Source of the DNA: Streptomyces sp. XY006
Lineage (GTDB): Bacteria > Actinomycetota > Actinomycetes > Streptomycetales > Streptomycetaceae
Length of the DNA stretch: 64,000 bases
Assembly: GCF_002237655.1 (NCBI RefSeq)
Contig: NZ_NOKT01000034.1
Span: forward strand, 28,163 to 92,162
Reading direction: 5' to 3'
Shown here: piece after piece, positions 49,970-59,305 of the stretch
How the letters are laid out: each line of letters starts with the position of its first letter
Position numbering within the stretch: position 1 is the first letter of the stretch
The notes under the pieces: model-generated
What the model was told of the DNA's origin: nothing
What the model saw: only the letters and a program-made list of their open reading frames with translations
Database searches by the model: none
Position numbers and translations under genes: made by a program

Positions 49970-51793
49970 TCAGGCCGAGAGTTCCTGGCGCAATGCGTCT
50001 CGGAGTCGGGCCGCGCGTTCCGTCACCGAGCCAGGGCCCAGGGACACGGCTCGGTCGGCCCAGCGCTGGCCCTCCGCCAGTTCTCCCCGACGCGCGTAGA
50101 CCAGGGCCAGCCGCAACGCCGCCCGTCCGTGACCGGCGTCGGCCGCCCGCGTCCACCACACCGCGGCCTCGGGCTCACTCCCCTCCCGGGCCAGCAGCAA
50201 CCCGAGATTGAACGCGCCGTTGCGGGACCCGGCCTCGGCCGCCTCCCGGTACCACCGGGCCGCCTCGACGACGTCGCCCCGGGCCGCCGCCAGCATGCCG
50301 ACCCGCACCTGGGCACGCCGGTGCCCTTGAGAGGCAGCCCGCTCGTACCACTCCTCGCACTCGCTGCGCCGGTGCACCGGCTCGCCGAGCTCGTGGGCCG
50401 GCTCCGGCGGCCGCCGGGCGTCGAGCACGGTCGCCAGCCGGTACGCGGCCTCCGCGCTTCCGCCCCCGGCCGCACACCGCAGGTGCCGCTCGGCCTCCTG
50501 CTCGTCGCCGTCCCGCAGCCGCGCGATGCCGACCTGCAGCGCGGCCTCGGTGTGCCCGGCCGCGGCGGCCCGCTCGTACCAGCGCAGCGCGGCCCGGTCC
50601 TCGCCGCGCCCGGCGTGCAGGATGCCGAGATTGAACGCGGCGTCCACGCTCCCGGCCTCCGCGGCCTTGGAGAACCACGGCTCCGCACCCGTCTCGTCCC
50701 CGCCCTGCAGCAGCAGGATCGCCAGCGCGTTGGCGGCCTCCCGGTGCCCGGCGTACGCCGCGCGCCGGTACCACTGCTCGGCCTGCGCCGTGCGCCCCTG
50801 CTCGGCGCAGAGCAGCCCGAGGTTGTACGCGCCGTTCACGTCGCCCGCGTCCATGGCGGCCCGGTACCACCGCTCGGCGGTCTGGGTCTCGCCCCGCTCG
50901 GCGTGCAGCGCGCCCAGCGCGTTCGCCGCGTTGCCGTCGCCGTCCTGCGCGGCACGCAGCCACCACACGGCGGCGTTCTCCGTGTCGCCCGCGTCGCGCA
51001 GCAGGAACCCGAGCGCGCAGGCGGCCCGCGCCTCCCCGTCCTTGGCGGACGTCAGGTACCAGCGCCCGGCCTCCTTGAGCTCACCGCGCCGCTCCAGGAT
51101 CGACCCGAGGTGCAGGGCGGCCCGCCGGTGCCCGCGCGCGGCGGCCTGCCGGTACCACTGCTCGGCCTCCTCGGGTGCCTGGACACCGTTGTCGGCGTCG
51201 GTCTCCCGCGCCGCCTTCCGGTCCAGGGCCCGGGCCAGCCGGTACGCGGCCTCGCGGTGCCCGCGCTCGGCCGCCACGCGCATCCACTGCTCGGCCGCCG
51301 CGTCACCGCGGTGCTCCAGCAGGTCGGCGAGGGCGTACGCACCCAGGGTGTGGCCCTGCTCGGCGGACTGGCGCAGCCAGTACTCGGCGGCGGGCTCGTC
51401 ACCGCGCTCGCGGTGGTGCCGCCCGAGGGCGTGCGCGGCCGCGGCCGATCCCGCGACGGCGGCGATCCGCCACCAGCCGGCGGCCTCGTCGGCGTAGCCG
51501 CGCTGGTGGAGCAGGACGCCCAGATTGTTGGCGGCGGCCCGGTCGCCCGCCGCGGTGGCGGCACGCAGATGGGGTTCGGCACCGTCGAGATCACCACGGC
51601 GCAGCAGCATGGCCCCGAGGACACTCATCGCCTCGACGTCGCCGGCCTCCGCGGCGAGCCGCTGACGCAGCTCTTCGGCCGCCTCGTCGGCGATTTCCCC
51701 GGTCTCGTCCGGGGTCTCGGTGTCCTCCCGGCTGGAAGGCTGCACAAAACGCCCTGTCTCGAACAGAGTTGCCTTGTCCCCCATAACGTCCAT
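49970..51793 (-). CDS. Sel1/TPR-like repeat protein
   Basis: 607-aa protein made almost entirely of about 14 Sel1-type repeats of 36 residues with the pattern AEQWYRRAAYAGHREAANALA. The N-terminus (MGDKATLFETGRFVQPSSREDTETPDE) is short and acidic, with no signal peptide. Such solenoids scaffold protein complexes in signalling. It starts at ATG 51793 and lies between two identical tRNA-fMet genes on the same strand. A similar protein is conserved across Streptomyces. Confidence 0.88.
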   Translation of the reverse strand: MDVMGDKATLFETGRFVQPSSREDTETPDETGEIADEAAEELRQRLAAEAGDVEAMSVLGAMLLRRGDLDGAEPHLRAATAAGDRAAANNLGVLLHQRGYADEAAGWWRIAAVAGSAAAAHALGRHHRERGDEPAAEYWLRQSAEQGHTLGAYALADLLEHRGDAAAEQWMRVAAERGHREAAYRLARALDRKAARETDADNGVQAPEEAEQWYRQAAARGHRRAALHLGSILERRGELKEAGRWYLTSAKDGEARAACALGFLLRDAGDTENAAVWWLRAAQDGDGNAANALGALHAERGETQTAERWYRAAMDAGDVNGAYNLGLLCAEQGRTAQAEQWYRRAAYAGHREAANALAILLLQGGDETGAEPWFSKAAEAGSVDAAFNLGILHAGRGEDRAALRWYERAAAAGHTEAALQVGIARLRDGDEQEAERHLRCAAGGGSAEAAYRLATVLDARRPPEPAHELGEPVHRRSECEEWYERAASQGHRRAQVRVGMLAAARGDVVEAARWYREAAEAGSRNGAFNLGLLLAREGSEPEAAVWWTRAADAGHGRAALRLALVYARRGELAEGQRWADRAVSLGPGSVTERAARLRDALRQELSA

Positions 51794-51813
51794 CGTCGCA
51801 CCACCTGCAACCT

Positions 51814-51831
51814 GGGTACACCTGGTATACC
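51814..51831. promoter_or_regulatory. Possible operator before the Sel1-repeat gene
   Basis: GGGTACACCTGGTATACC is a direct repeat of GGTAYACC, each copy near-palindromic, 21 bases upstream of the start codon. It has the look of a regulator site, but no family is recognised. Confidence 0.35.
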
Positions 51832-51956
51832 GCAGCCAGTGAGGTCACTACAGCGTTTTGTCGACATGCCCACAGAGAGACAAGTCAAACACAGATCGCC
51901 CAACTCCCCCCGGCGGCGCGGCCGTAACCTGCACCCATACATGCGTTCACACATCA

Positions 51957-51993
51957 CGAAGGCCCGGATTCCTTTGTGGAATCCGGGCCTTCG
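51957..51993 (-). terminator. Terminator hairpin downstream of the second tRNA-fMet
   Basis: Perfect 16-base stem CGAAGGCCCGGATTCC / GGAATCCGGGCCTTCG around TTTGT. Confidence 0.88.
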
Positions 51994-52027
51994 TGGCCGC
52001 TCCGTCACTCGGACATCGCGACTTCAG

Positions 52028-52101
52028 TAGCGGGGACAGGATTTGAACCTGCGACCTCTGGGTTATGAGCCCAGCGAGCTACCGAGCTGCTCCACCCCGC
52101 G
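52028..52101 (-). tRNA. Initiator tRNA-fMet (CAT), copy 2
   Basis: Same 74-base sequence as the copy at 49517-49590, again on the minus strand and followed by its own strong hairpin. Anticodon CAT, three G:C pairs in the anticodon stem, no encoded CCA. Confidence 0.96.
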
Positions 52102-52157
52102 CCGTTGTGTTCACTACCGTATCACGGCGCGGGACGGGCATTTCACCAGGCCAGGGC

Positions 52158-55106
52158 CTAGCTGCTCGGTTTGGGGCTGGGGCTGCCGCTGGGCTTGCTC
52201 TCGCCGCCCCCGGCACCCGAGCCCGATCCGCTCGCCTCGGCCTGCGCGTCCTCGGCCCGCTGCAGAGCGTCCTCCAGGTCCTTCTGCGCCCGGCCGTACG
52301 CCTCCCAGTCGTTCTCCTTCAGGGCCTCCTGGCCGGCGTCGAACGCCTTCTGGGCGTCCTGCAGGGCCTGTTGGACCGTCGGGTTCTCGGACGTCGGCGG
52401 CGGTGGCGTGTCGCCCTCCTCCGGTGGCTCGGGCGTCGCGCCCTCCGCTCCGAAGACCTTGTTGAGGGCCTCGTCGAGCGTGTTCTCGAAGGCGGTCTGG
52501 CCTCCGTAGGTGACCAGCACCTTGCGCAGCAGCGGGTACTTCAGCCCGCCACCGCGGACGTAGACCGGCTCCACGTAGAGCAGTCCGCCGTCCAGCGGCA
52601 CCGTCAGCAGGTTGCCGTACTCGACTTCGGAGTCGCCGCCTCTCAGGAGCCTGATGGACTCGGCGATGTCCTCTTGGGAGTTGAACTGGCTCTGGACCTG
52701 CTTGGGTCCGTTGACCGTGGTGTTCGTCGGCAGTTTCAGGATTCTGATCTTGCCGTAGTCACTCGTGCCCGCCTCGGCGTCGACCGCCATGAACGCGCTG
52801 AGGTTGTCCCGGCCGTTGGGCGTGAAGGTCGTCGTCAGGGAGAACGCCTGCGCCTGCTGGTCGGGCATCTTCATGCTCAGGTAGTACGGCGGCACCGCGT
52901 TGCCCGACCGGTTCGTCGGGTCGTCCGGCACCTGCCACACCTCGCTGCCGCTGAGGAACGTGGTCGCGTCCTTCACGTGGTAGCGCGTGAGCAGCTCCCG
53001 CTGGACCTTGAACAGGTCCTGCGGGTAACGCAGGTGGTCCATCAGCGACTTGGAGATGTCGCTCTTGGGCTCCACCGTGTCGGGGAAGGCCTTCATCCAG
53101 GTCTTGAGGACCGGGTCCTTCGTGTCCCACTGGAAGAGCTTGACCTCGCCGGTGTACGCGTCGACGGTCGCCTTCACCGAGTTGCGGATGTAGTTGACCT
53201 GGTTCTGCTGGGCCACCACCGCGCGGTTGTCGTTGGTGGCGGTCAGCGAGTCGGCCGTGGTGTCCCCGAGGGTCGTGCGCGAGGAGTACGGGTAGCCGTT
53301 CGTCGTCGTGTAGGCGTCGACGATCCACTGGATCCGGCCGTCCACGACCGCCGGGTAGGCGTCGCCGTCGATGGTCAGCCAGGGGGCGACCGCCTCGACG
53401 CGCTCCTTGGGCGTGCGGTTGTACAGGATCCGCGAACCGTCGCCGATGGCGCCGGAGTACAGAATCTGCGGCTCGCCGAACGCCACCGCGTACGCGGCCC
53501 GGTTGACCGGGTTGGAGAGGTTGACCCCGCTGTCGCCCTTGTAGCTGGTGGTCTTCTCGCCGTTGTCGTCGGAGTAGTCGATCTCCTTCTGGGGACCGCC
53601 GACGATCGAGTACGTGGTGGTCTTCTCGCCGTAGTAGACCCGCTGCTCGTACGTGCCGAGGTCGCCCTCGGAGGGCAGGTCGGACTCCGTGAAGTTCGGA
53701 CGGCCCTGCGCGTCGGCGCTGGTGCCCTCGGCGGCGACCACTCCGTATCCGTGGGTGTAGCGGAAGTGGTTGTTGATCCAGTTCTTCTTCGGGATGCCCG
53801 CGAGGTTCAGCTCACGCAGGCCGATGACCGTGTCCTGGTCCTTGCCGTCCTTGGCGTAGCGGTCGACGTCCAGGTTGTTCGGGAACGCGTAGTAGTTCCT
53901 GATCTGCTGGAGCTGCTGGAACGTCGGCGAGACGATGTTCGGGTCCATGATCCGGATGCTCGCCGTGGCGTCGACGTCGTCGCGGAGCTTGGTCTTGTCC
54001 TCGGTCGTGCTCGTGCCCGTGTAGTCCGTGACCTTGGTGCCGTCGATCCCGTAGGCCTTGCGCGTCGCCTCCAGGTTCTTCTCGACGTACGGCGCCTCCT
54101 TGGCCTGCTCGTTCGGCTGGACCTGGAACTTCTGCACGATCGCCGGGTACAGGCCGCCGATGAGGATCGCGGAGAGCACCATCAGGCCGAAGCCGATCAC
54201 GGGCAGCTGCCAGGTGCGCCGCCACAGGGTGGCGAAGAACAGCAGCGCGCAGATGACGGCGATGCAGAACAGGATCGTCTTGGCCGGCAGGTAGGCGTTG
54301 GCGTCGACGTAGCGCAGACCGGTCCAGTTGTCCGTCGCCCGGAAGTCACTGGACTTCACGGCGAGCCCGTACCGGTCGAGCCAGTACGCGACCGCCTTCA
54401 GGGCGACGAAGATCCCGATGAGCACGGACAGGTGTCCCGTGGCCGCGGCCGTGGCGCGCGCGCCGGGGCTGGTGACGCGCAGCCCGCCGTAGAGGTAGTG
54501 CGTGAGCGCGGCGGCGATCACGGAGAGGATCGCGGCGGCGAAGCCGAAGCCGAGCAGGAACCGGTACCAGGGCAGGTCGAAGGCGTAGAAGGAGACGTCC
54601 AGCTTGAACTGGGGGTCCTTCTGCCCGAAGGGCACGCCGTTGACCCACATCAGCCAGGTGCGCCACTGGCCGGACGCGGAGGCGCCGGCGATCAGGCCCA
54701 CCAGGGCGGTGATGCCGAAGAGCAGCCACTTCTTGTAGGGCGCGATGCCCATGCGGTAGCGGTCGAGGTTCTGCTGCTCCATCGACATGGCGCTCAGCGG
54801 CGGCCGCAGCCGGTGCGCCAGCCAGATGTTGACGCCGACCGCGACGGCCATCAGCAGGCCGAAGACGAAGAAGAGCCCGATCTTCGTCCACAGGGTGGTG
54901 GTGAAGACCGACGAGTAGTTCACCGACCGGTACCAGAGCCAGTCCGTCCAAAACCCCGCGAACATGGTGAACGCCATGCCGAGGACGGCCAGGACGCCCA
55001 GCGTCATGAGCAGGGTCCGGACACGCCGGGACGGGCGGCCCACTCTCATCCGCGGCCCTGTCGGGCCTCCGCCGCGGTCCGGCATCTGGAAAGCCAAGGT
55101 GCGCAC
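52158..55106 (-). CDS. UPF0182-family large membrane protein
   Basis: 982-aa protein. Seven membrane helices lie in the first 330 residues (LLMTLGVLAVLGMAFTMFAGFW onwards), then a long extracytoplasmic region of about 570 residues and a low-complexity acidic/Pro-Gly-Ser tail (TPEPPEEGDTPPPPTSENP and SGSGSGAGGGESKPSGSPSPKPSS). A cytosol-to-outside topology is predicted. The family is universal in Actinobacteria but of unknown function. A coiled-coil-like patch (ALQDAQKAFDAGQEALKENDW) precedes the tail. It lies divergent to the PPA1309-type gene. Confidence 0.92.
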   Translation of the reverse strand: MRTLAFQMPDRGGGPTGPRMRVGRPSRRVRTLLMTLGVLAVLGMAFTMFAGFWTDWLWYRSVNYSSVFTTTLWTKIGLFFVFGLLMAVAVGVNIWLAHRLRPPLSAMSMEQQNLDRYRMGIAPYKKWLLFGITALVGLIAGASASGQWRTWLMWVNGVPFGQKDPQFKLDVSFYAFDLPWYRFLLGFGFAAAILSVIAAALTHYLYGGLRVTSPGARATAAATGHLSVLIGIFVALKAVAYWLDRYGLAVKSSDFRATDNWTGLRYVDANAYLPAKTILFCIAVICALLFFATLWRRTWQLPVIGFGLMVLSAILIGGLYPAIVQKFQVQPNEQAKEAPYVEKNLEATRKAYGIDGTKVTDYTGTSTTEDKTKLRDDVDATASIRIMDPNIVSPTFQQLQQIRNYYAFPNNLDVDRYAKDGKDQDTVIGLRELNLAGIPKKNWINNHFRYTHGYGVVAAEGTSADAQGRPNFTESDLPSEGDLGTYEQRVYYGEKTTTYSIVGGPQKEIDYSDDNGEKTTSYKGDSGVNLSNPVNRAAYAVAFGEPQILYSGAIGDGSRILYNRTPKERVEAVAPWLTIDGDAYPAVVDGRIQWIVDAYTTTNGYPYSSRTTLGDTTADSLTATNDNRAVVAQQNQVNYIRNSVKATVDAYTGEVKLFQWDTKDPVLKTWMKAFPDTVEPKSDISKSLMDHLRYPQDLFKVQRELLTRYHVKDATTFLSGSEVWQVPDDPTNRSGNAVPPYYLSMKMPDQQAQAFSLTTTFTPNGRDNLSAFMAVDAEAGTSDYGKIRILKLPTNTTVNGPKQVQSQFNSQEDIAESIRLLRGGDSEVEYGNLLTVPLDGGLLYVEPVYVRGGGLKYPLLRKVLVTYGGQTAFENTLDEALNKVFGAEGATPEPPEEGDTPPPPTSENPTVQQALQDAQKAFDAGQEALKENDWEAYGRAQKDLEDALQRAEDAQAEASGSGSGAGGGESKPSGSPSPKPSS

Positions 55107-55248
55107 CTCGAAGTTCGCTGTTGATTCGTCGGGCCCGCGTCTTCACGGGCCGTCCGTGGCCCCCGTGATCGTGGGCCCCCACCTATGCAACTTACTCACC
55201 GTTTACTCGGTTCCCGATTCCGGCCAGGAACGAGAGAGGATTGTGACC

Positions 55249-55794
55249 ATGTCCAACACTCCCATGGCTGCGAACCCGCTCACCCGGGCCGTGCTCGAGA
55301 TCGACGAGTACGTCTCCGGCCTCGGCTGGGACCAGCCGGCCCGCCTCTTCGCCCTCGTCGACACCGCACGGCTGCGCGCCGAACAGCCCTCGCTCGCGGA
55401 CCGCCTCGGTCTGGGCGAGGAGCCGGAGAACTCCGGCCTCACCCCGATCGAGCAGGACGAGATTCCAACGGGCAAGCCGCTCGACGAGTTCCTCGCCACC
55501 ATCGCCTGGCCCGACGCGGTGGCCGGCTGCGCCCTCGCCGTGGAGCGCCTGATGCTGCCCCCGTCCGCCGAGGCCCAGGTCCCCAAGGACCTGACCGGGG
55601 CGGCGCTGACGAAGTGGGTGGCGGAGCACCCGGACCGTCAGGAGGTCCGGATGACGGTCGCGGTGCTGCGCGACGGCACCCGCGACTCGGCCCTGCGGCT
55701 GCGCGAGAAGGACACGCCCACCGAGGTGCTGACCGGCTCCGACCTGGTCCCGGGCCTGGCGGAGGCGCTGTCCGCGACCTTCGAGGAGGAGTAG
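55249..55794 (+). CDS. PPA1309-family actinobacterial protein
   Basis: 181-aa soluble protein from ATG 55249, preceded by AGAGAGGA. Typical family lines are AVLEIDEYVSGLGWDQPARLFALVDTARL and LDEFLATIAWPDAVAGCALAVERLMLPP. No catalytic motif is obvious. It is conserved next to the UPF0182 gene and the Lon-like protease gene in Actinobacteria, so these may share a task at the membrane. Function unknown. Confidence 0.88.
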   Translation: MSNTPMAANPLTRAVLEIDEYVSGLGWDQPARLFALVDTARLRAEQPSLADRLGLGEEPENSGLTPIEQDEIPTGKPLDEFLATIAWPDAVAGCALAVERLMLPPSAEAQVPKDLTGAALTKWVAEHPDRQEVRMTVAVLRDGTRDSALRLREKDTPTEVLTGSDLVPGLAEALSATFEEE

Positions 55795-55883
55795 CCGCGA
55801 GGGAGAGGGGCCCGGCCGCCCTCTCGTCTACCTGCCGCACCGTGGCAGGGGCCCGCTGCGCCGGGCCCCCTGCCGCCCGTTCG

Positions 55884-56975
55884 CTACGTGCCGCACCTCG
55901 GAAGGTCCGCGGTGTCGCCGCTGCGGATGTCCTTCAGGGCGCCGAGCGCGTCCTGGATGGTGTTCACCTTGACGAGCGTGAGGCCCTCGGGGGTGTCCTT
56001 GGCGGCCGCCGCGCAGTTGTCGGCGGGCGTCAGGAAGTACCGGGCGCCCTTCGCCCGCGCGCCGACGGTCTTCATCTCGATGCCGCCGATCGGGCCGACC
56101 TTGCCCTGGTCGTCGATCGTGCCGGTGCCGGCCACGAACCTGCCGCCGGTCAGGCTGCCCGGGGTCAGCTTGTCGTAGATGCCGAGCGCGAACATCAGGC
56201 CGGCGCTCGGTCCGCCGACGTCGGCCAGCTTGATGTCGATGGTGAACGGGAACGTGTGGTCGGTCCCGGCGGAGATCCCGACGATGGCGCGCTTCTCCCC
56301 CGCGTCGTCGGACGTCGTGGTGGTGATCGTGATGTCCTCGGTCCGGGTCGGCGTCCGCTTCTCCTTCTCGGCCGCGGCCTGTTCCTTGGCGGGCACGATG
56401 GTGAAGCGGACGTCCTGGCCGGGCTCGTGCCGGGTGACCAGCTTCGCGACGTCGGCCGGCTGCTTGACGGCCGTGCCGTCGACGGCCTTGATCACGTCCC
56501 CCGCGTGCAGCTTGTTCTCGGCCGGGGAGCCCTTGACGACCGTCGAGACGATCACCCACGACTTCACCGGCACGTCGAGTTCCTTCAGCGCGGCGACCTT
56601 GGCGCTCTCCTGGGACTGGCTGAACTCCTCGGCGTTCTCCTGGGTGGACTGCTCCTCGGTCTTGCCGTCCGGGTAGAGCGTCTCGTGCGGCACGACCTTG
56701 TTGTCGTGCGCGAGCCAGCCGTAGACGGCCTCGACCAGGTTCATCCGGTAGTCCGCGCTCGTGACCCGGACCGTGGTCATGTTCAGATGGCCGCTGGTGG
56801 CGTACGTCTTGCGTCCCGCGATCTGCAGCACCGGCTCGCCGTCGTGATCGCCGAGCGTGTTCACCGTCGGCCCCGGGGACATCTCCGAGTACGGCACGGG
56901 GATGAACACTCCCGCGCACAGAAGCGCGATCAGCATCAGGGTGGAGGCGAGCATCGTCGCGGTGCGGCGTGGCAT
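55884..56975 (-). CDS. YlbL-type PDZ/Lon-like membrane protease
   Basis: 363-aa protein with one N-terminal membrane helix (about 8-25), a PDZ domain (about 140-200, KGSPAENKLHAGDVIKAVDG) and a C-terminal Lon S16 domain. The catalytic dyad is Ser257 in ADVGGPSAGLMFALG and Lys302 in GPIGGIEMKTVGA. It is predicted to be extracytoplasmic and to cleave or check secreted or membrane proteins. It converges on the PPA1309-type gene. Confidence 0.93.
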   Translation of the reverse strand: MPRRTATMLASTLMLIALLCAGVFIPVPYSEMSPGPTVNTLGDHDGEPVLQIAGRKTYATSGHLNMTTVRVTSADYRMNLVEAVYGWLAHDNKVVPHETLYPDGKTEEQSTQENAEEFSQSQESAKVAALKELDVPVKSWVIVSTVVKGSPAENKLHAGDVIKAVDGTAVKQPADVAKLVTRHEPGQDVRFTIVPAKEQAAAEKEKRTPTRTEDITITTTTSDDAGEKRAIVGISAGTDHTFPFTIDIKLADVGGPSAGLMFALGIYDKLTPGSLTGGRFVAGTGTIDDQGKVGPIGGIEMKTVGARAKGARYFLTPADNCAAAAKDTPEGLTLVKVNTIQDALGALKDIRSGDTADLPRCGT

Positions 56976-57077
56976 GACTCGACAGTACGGGACGGTCCTG
57001 TCAGCGCACCGTCAGGGCCGCCCGTCCGGGGCGGCCCTGTACACTCACACGCGTGTGACCTGCTGTTTCTTCGGTCT

Positions 57078-57260
57078 TCAGCTGCCCGGGCGGGGCTTCT
57101 CCATCGCCTCGCGGAAGCGGGCGTAGCCGATGAGCTCCGGGCCGTCGTTACGGACCTTGCGGGTCCGGTTGGCCCAACTTCCCCACAGCCCCGCGCCGAT
57201 CGCAGCCACAAGCGGAATCAGCAACCAGGCGAGCGCCGCCATGCCGACCTCCAACCCCAT
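57078..57260 (-). CDS. Small single-pass membrane protein
   Basis: 60-aa protein with one helix (MAALAWLLIPLVAAIGAGLWGSW) and a basic tail (NRTRKVRNDGPELIGYARFREAMEKPRPGS). It is conserved in Streptomyces near moaE. No function known. Confidence 0.8.
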   Translation of the reverse strand: MGLEVGMAALAWLLIPLVAAIGAGLWGSWANRTRKVRNDGPELIGYARFREAMEKPRPGS

Positions 57261-57358
57261 CGAGCGTCCGCGAACTGACTGATCAGCAGATTAACCATCC
57301 GCAGTGACAACGCTCACGCCAGGGGTGGGGTTACGCAACCGGAGGACGGCTCCCCGGA

Positions 57359-57820
<462 letters not shown>

Positions 57821-57890
57821 GGCCCCATCGTGCCGCACGGGACCGACAGCACGAAATAGAGCTATCGACCGGCACGCGCGCGGGGAGGTT

Positions 57891-57962
57891 GGAGTGTCCT
57901 ACAGGGAGCGCATCGGAGTGTTCTGCAGGGAGCGCGTCGAAGTGTTCTACAGGGCGCGCAGG
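57891..57962. repeat. Three tandem 24-bp repeats beyond the epimerase 3' end
   Basis: Units GGAGTGTYCTRCAGGGAGCG plus four bases begin at 57891, 57915 and 57939, with 19-21 identities per 24. The length is a multiple of three, so the minus strand would read as eight-residue repeats (EHSDALPV-like) in one frame, but no gene is called there. Confidence 0.75.
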
Positions 57963-57991
57963 GCCGGTCCGAAGGCGCGGCGCGGCGCCCG

Positions 57992-59113
57992 TCAGATACG
58001 CCGCCGTGCCTTCCGGGCGCGCCGTACCACCGCCGCCGCGCCCAGCAGCGCCACCGTGGCGCCCGCGGCGCCCGCGGCCGTCGCGTCCTTGCGGCCCAGT
58101 CGCCGTCCGGCGACGGTGTGCCGTCCGGAGACCTCCTCCAGGAGTTGCGCCAGCACTTCCTCGTTCGTGTAGCGCGGCCGCCACCCGGCGTCGTGCAGCC
58201 GGCTGCCGCTCACCACCCAGGGGTACATCGTGTAGGCCAGGTCCCCCGCCGGGGAGGGCGTGAGGCCGATCCGGTGCAGCCGGGCCGCCGCGCCCAGCGC
58301 CACCGCCGACGGCAGCTCCATCCGGCGGATCCCGCTGAGCTCCTCGACCTCCTCCTGCTCCAGCCACCCGTCACAGCCGACGGCGAGTTCCCCGTCGACC
58401 TTCTCCAGGACGGCGTACTCCAGCGCGCTGCACAGGTCCTCGACGTGGCAGAACTGCCACGCGGGCCGCGACCCGGCGACGACCAGCAGCCGAGGCGACT
58501 CGAAATACCTGGTCAGGGCCGTGTCGGTGCCGCCGACCAGAACGGCCGGCCGCACCACGGTGACGTTCAGCCCCGGGTGGGCCCGCGGTGCCCGCCGGGC
58601 CAGCCGCTCGATCTCCAGCAGGTCTCCGACGCCCGTGGCCTCCGCCGTGGCGCGCAGCTCGGCGTCCTCCGACAGCGGCAGCTCGTTGTCCGGCAGCGCG
58701 CCGTAGACCATCGACGAGGTGCACAGCACGACCCGGTGCACTCCGGCCGCCGCTGCCGCCGTCAGGACCGTCTGTGTCCCCCGTACGTTGTAGGCCGTTC
58801 GGGCGGCGGCGTCGGTCTCCAGGTCGAGATCCAGTGCCAGGTGCACCACGACGTCGGCGCCGCGCAGCTTGTCGGCGATGGCCGGATCCCGCACATCGAG
58901 GATGTGCCACTGCGCGGCGGCGCACTCCCCGCGCCGCTCGTCGATGGCCAGAACCTGTCTCACCTCGTCGGACGCCGCGAGCTGCTCGGTCAGCAGCGCT
59001 CCGACGCCGTACGCGGCGCCGGTGACCGCGACCACGGGGCCACGCCCCGCGGGACGCGCGGAACTGGTTGACTGGTTTCGCGCTGCGCGAACCTGCGGAT
59101 CTGGGGAACTCAC
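57992..59113 (-). CDS. NAD-dependent epimerase/dehydratase family protein
   Basis: 373 aa from GTG 59113 (the start is uncertain; ATG 59179 is an alternative). The Rossmann motif VTGAAYGVGALLTEQL is followed by DVRDPAIADKLRGADVVVHLALDLD, with SSMVYGALPDNELPL as the catalytic Ser/Tyr region. The C-terminus has a basic hydrophobic stretch (AGAAGATVALLGAAAVVRRARKARRR) that resembles a membrane anchor. The substrate is unknown. It is divergent from the metalloprotease gene at 59306. Confidence 0.85.
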   Translation of the reverse strand: MSSPDPQVRAARNQSTSSARPAGRGPVVAVTGAAYGVGALLTEQLAASDEVRQVLAIDERRGECAAAQWHILDVRDPAIADKLRGADVVVHLALDLDLETDAAARTAYNVRGTQTVLTAAAAAGVHRVVLCTSSMVYGALPDNELPLSEDAELRATAEATGVGDLLEIERLARRAPRAHPGLNVTVVRPAVLVGGTDTALTRYFESPRLLVVAGSRPAWQFCHVEDLCSALEYAVLEKVDGELAVGCDGWLEQEEVEELSGIRRMELPSAVALGAAARLHRIGLTPSPAGDLAYTMYPWVVSGSRLHDAGWRPRYTNEEVLAQLLEEVSGRHTVAGRRLGRKDATAAGAAGATVALLGAAAVVRRARKARRRI

Positions 59114-59305
59114 CGGGCGTCTCCAGCGGTTGTCTTCAGTACGAGCGCGAGCGACGCGTGCGTACCAGGTGGCATCCATCCTGCCGCAGGCCGTCAGTCG
59201 GCGAAGCACCGAGGCCCGATCCGCCCCGGGTGTCTACGCTGGGTGGTGTTGTCGGGCAGCCGTGCCGCCGGAAAGAACCGGCGGCCCTACCAGCCGAGGA
59301 ATCCC

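Noticed and set aside
49598..52030. Very long plus-strand open frame across the Sel1 gene
   Set aside because: It is the complement of a repetitive high-GC gene; long antisense frames are common in such DNA, and the minus frame has the Sel1 motifs.
52158..55106. Plus-strand 1019-codon frame opposite the UPF0182 gene
   Set aside because: Same shadow effect; the minus strand has the family sequence and membrane helices.
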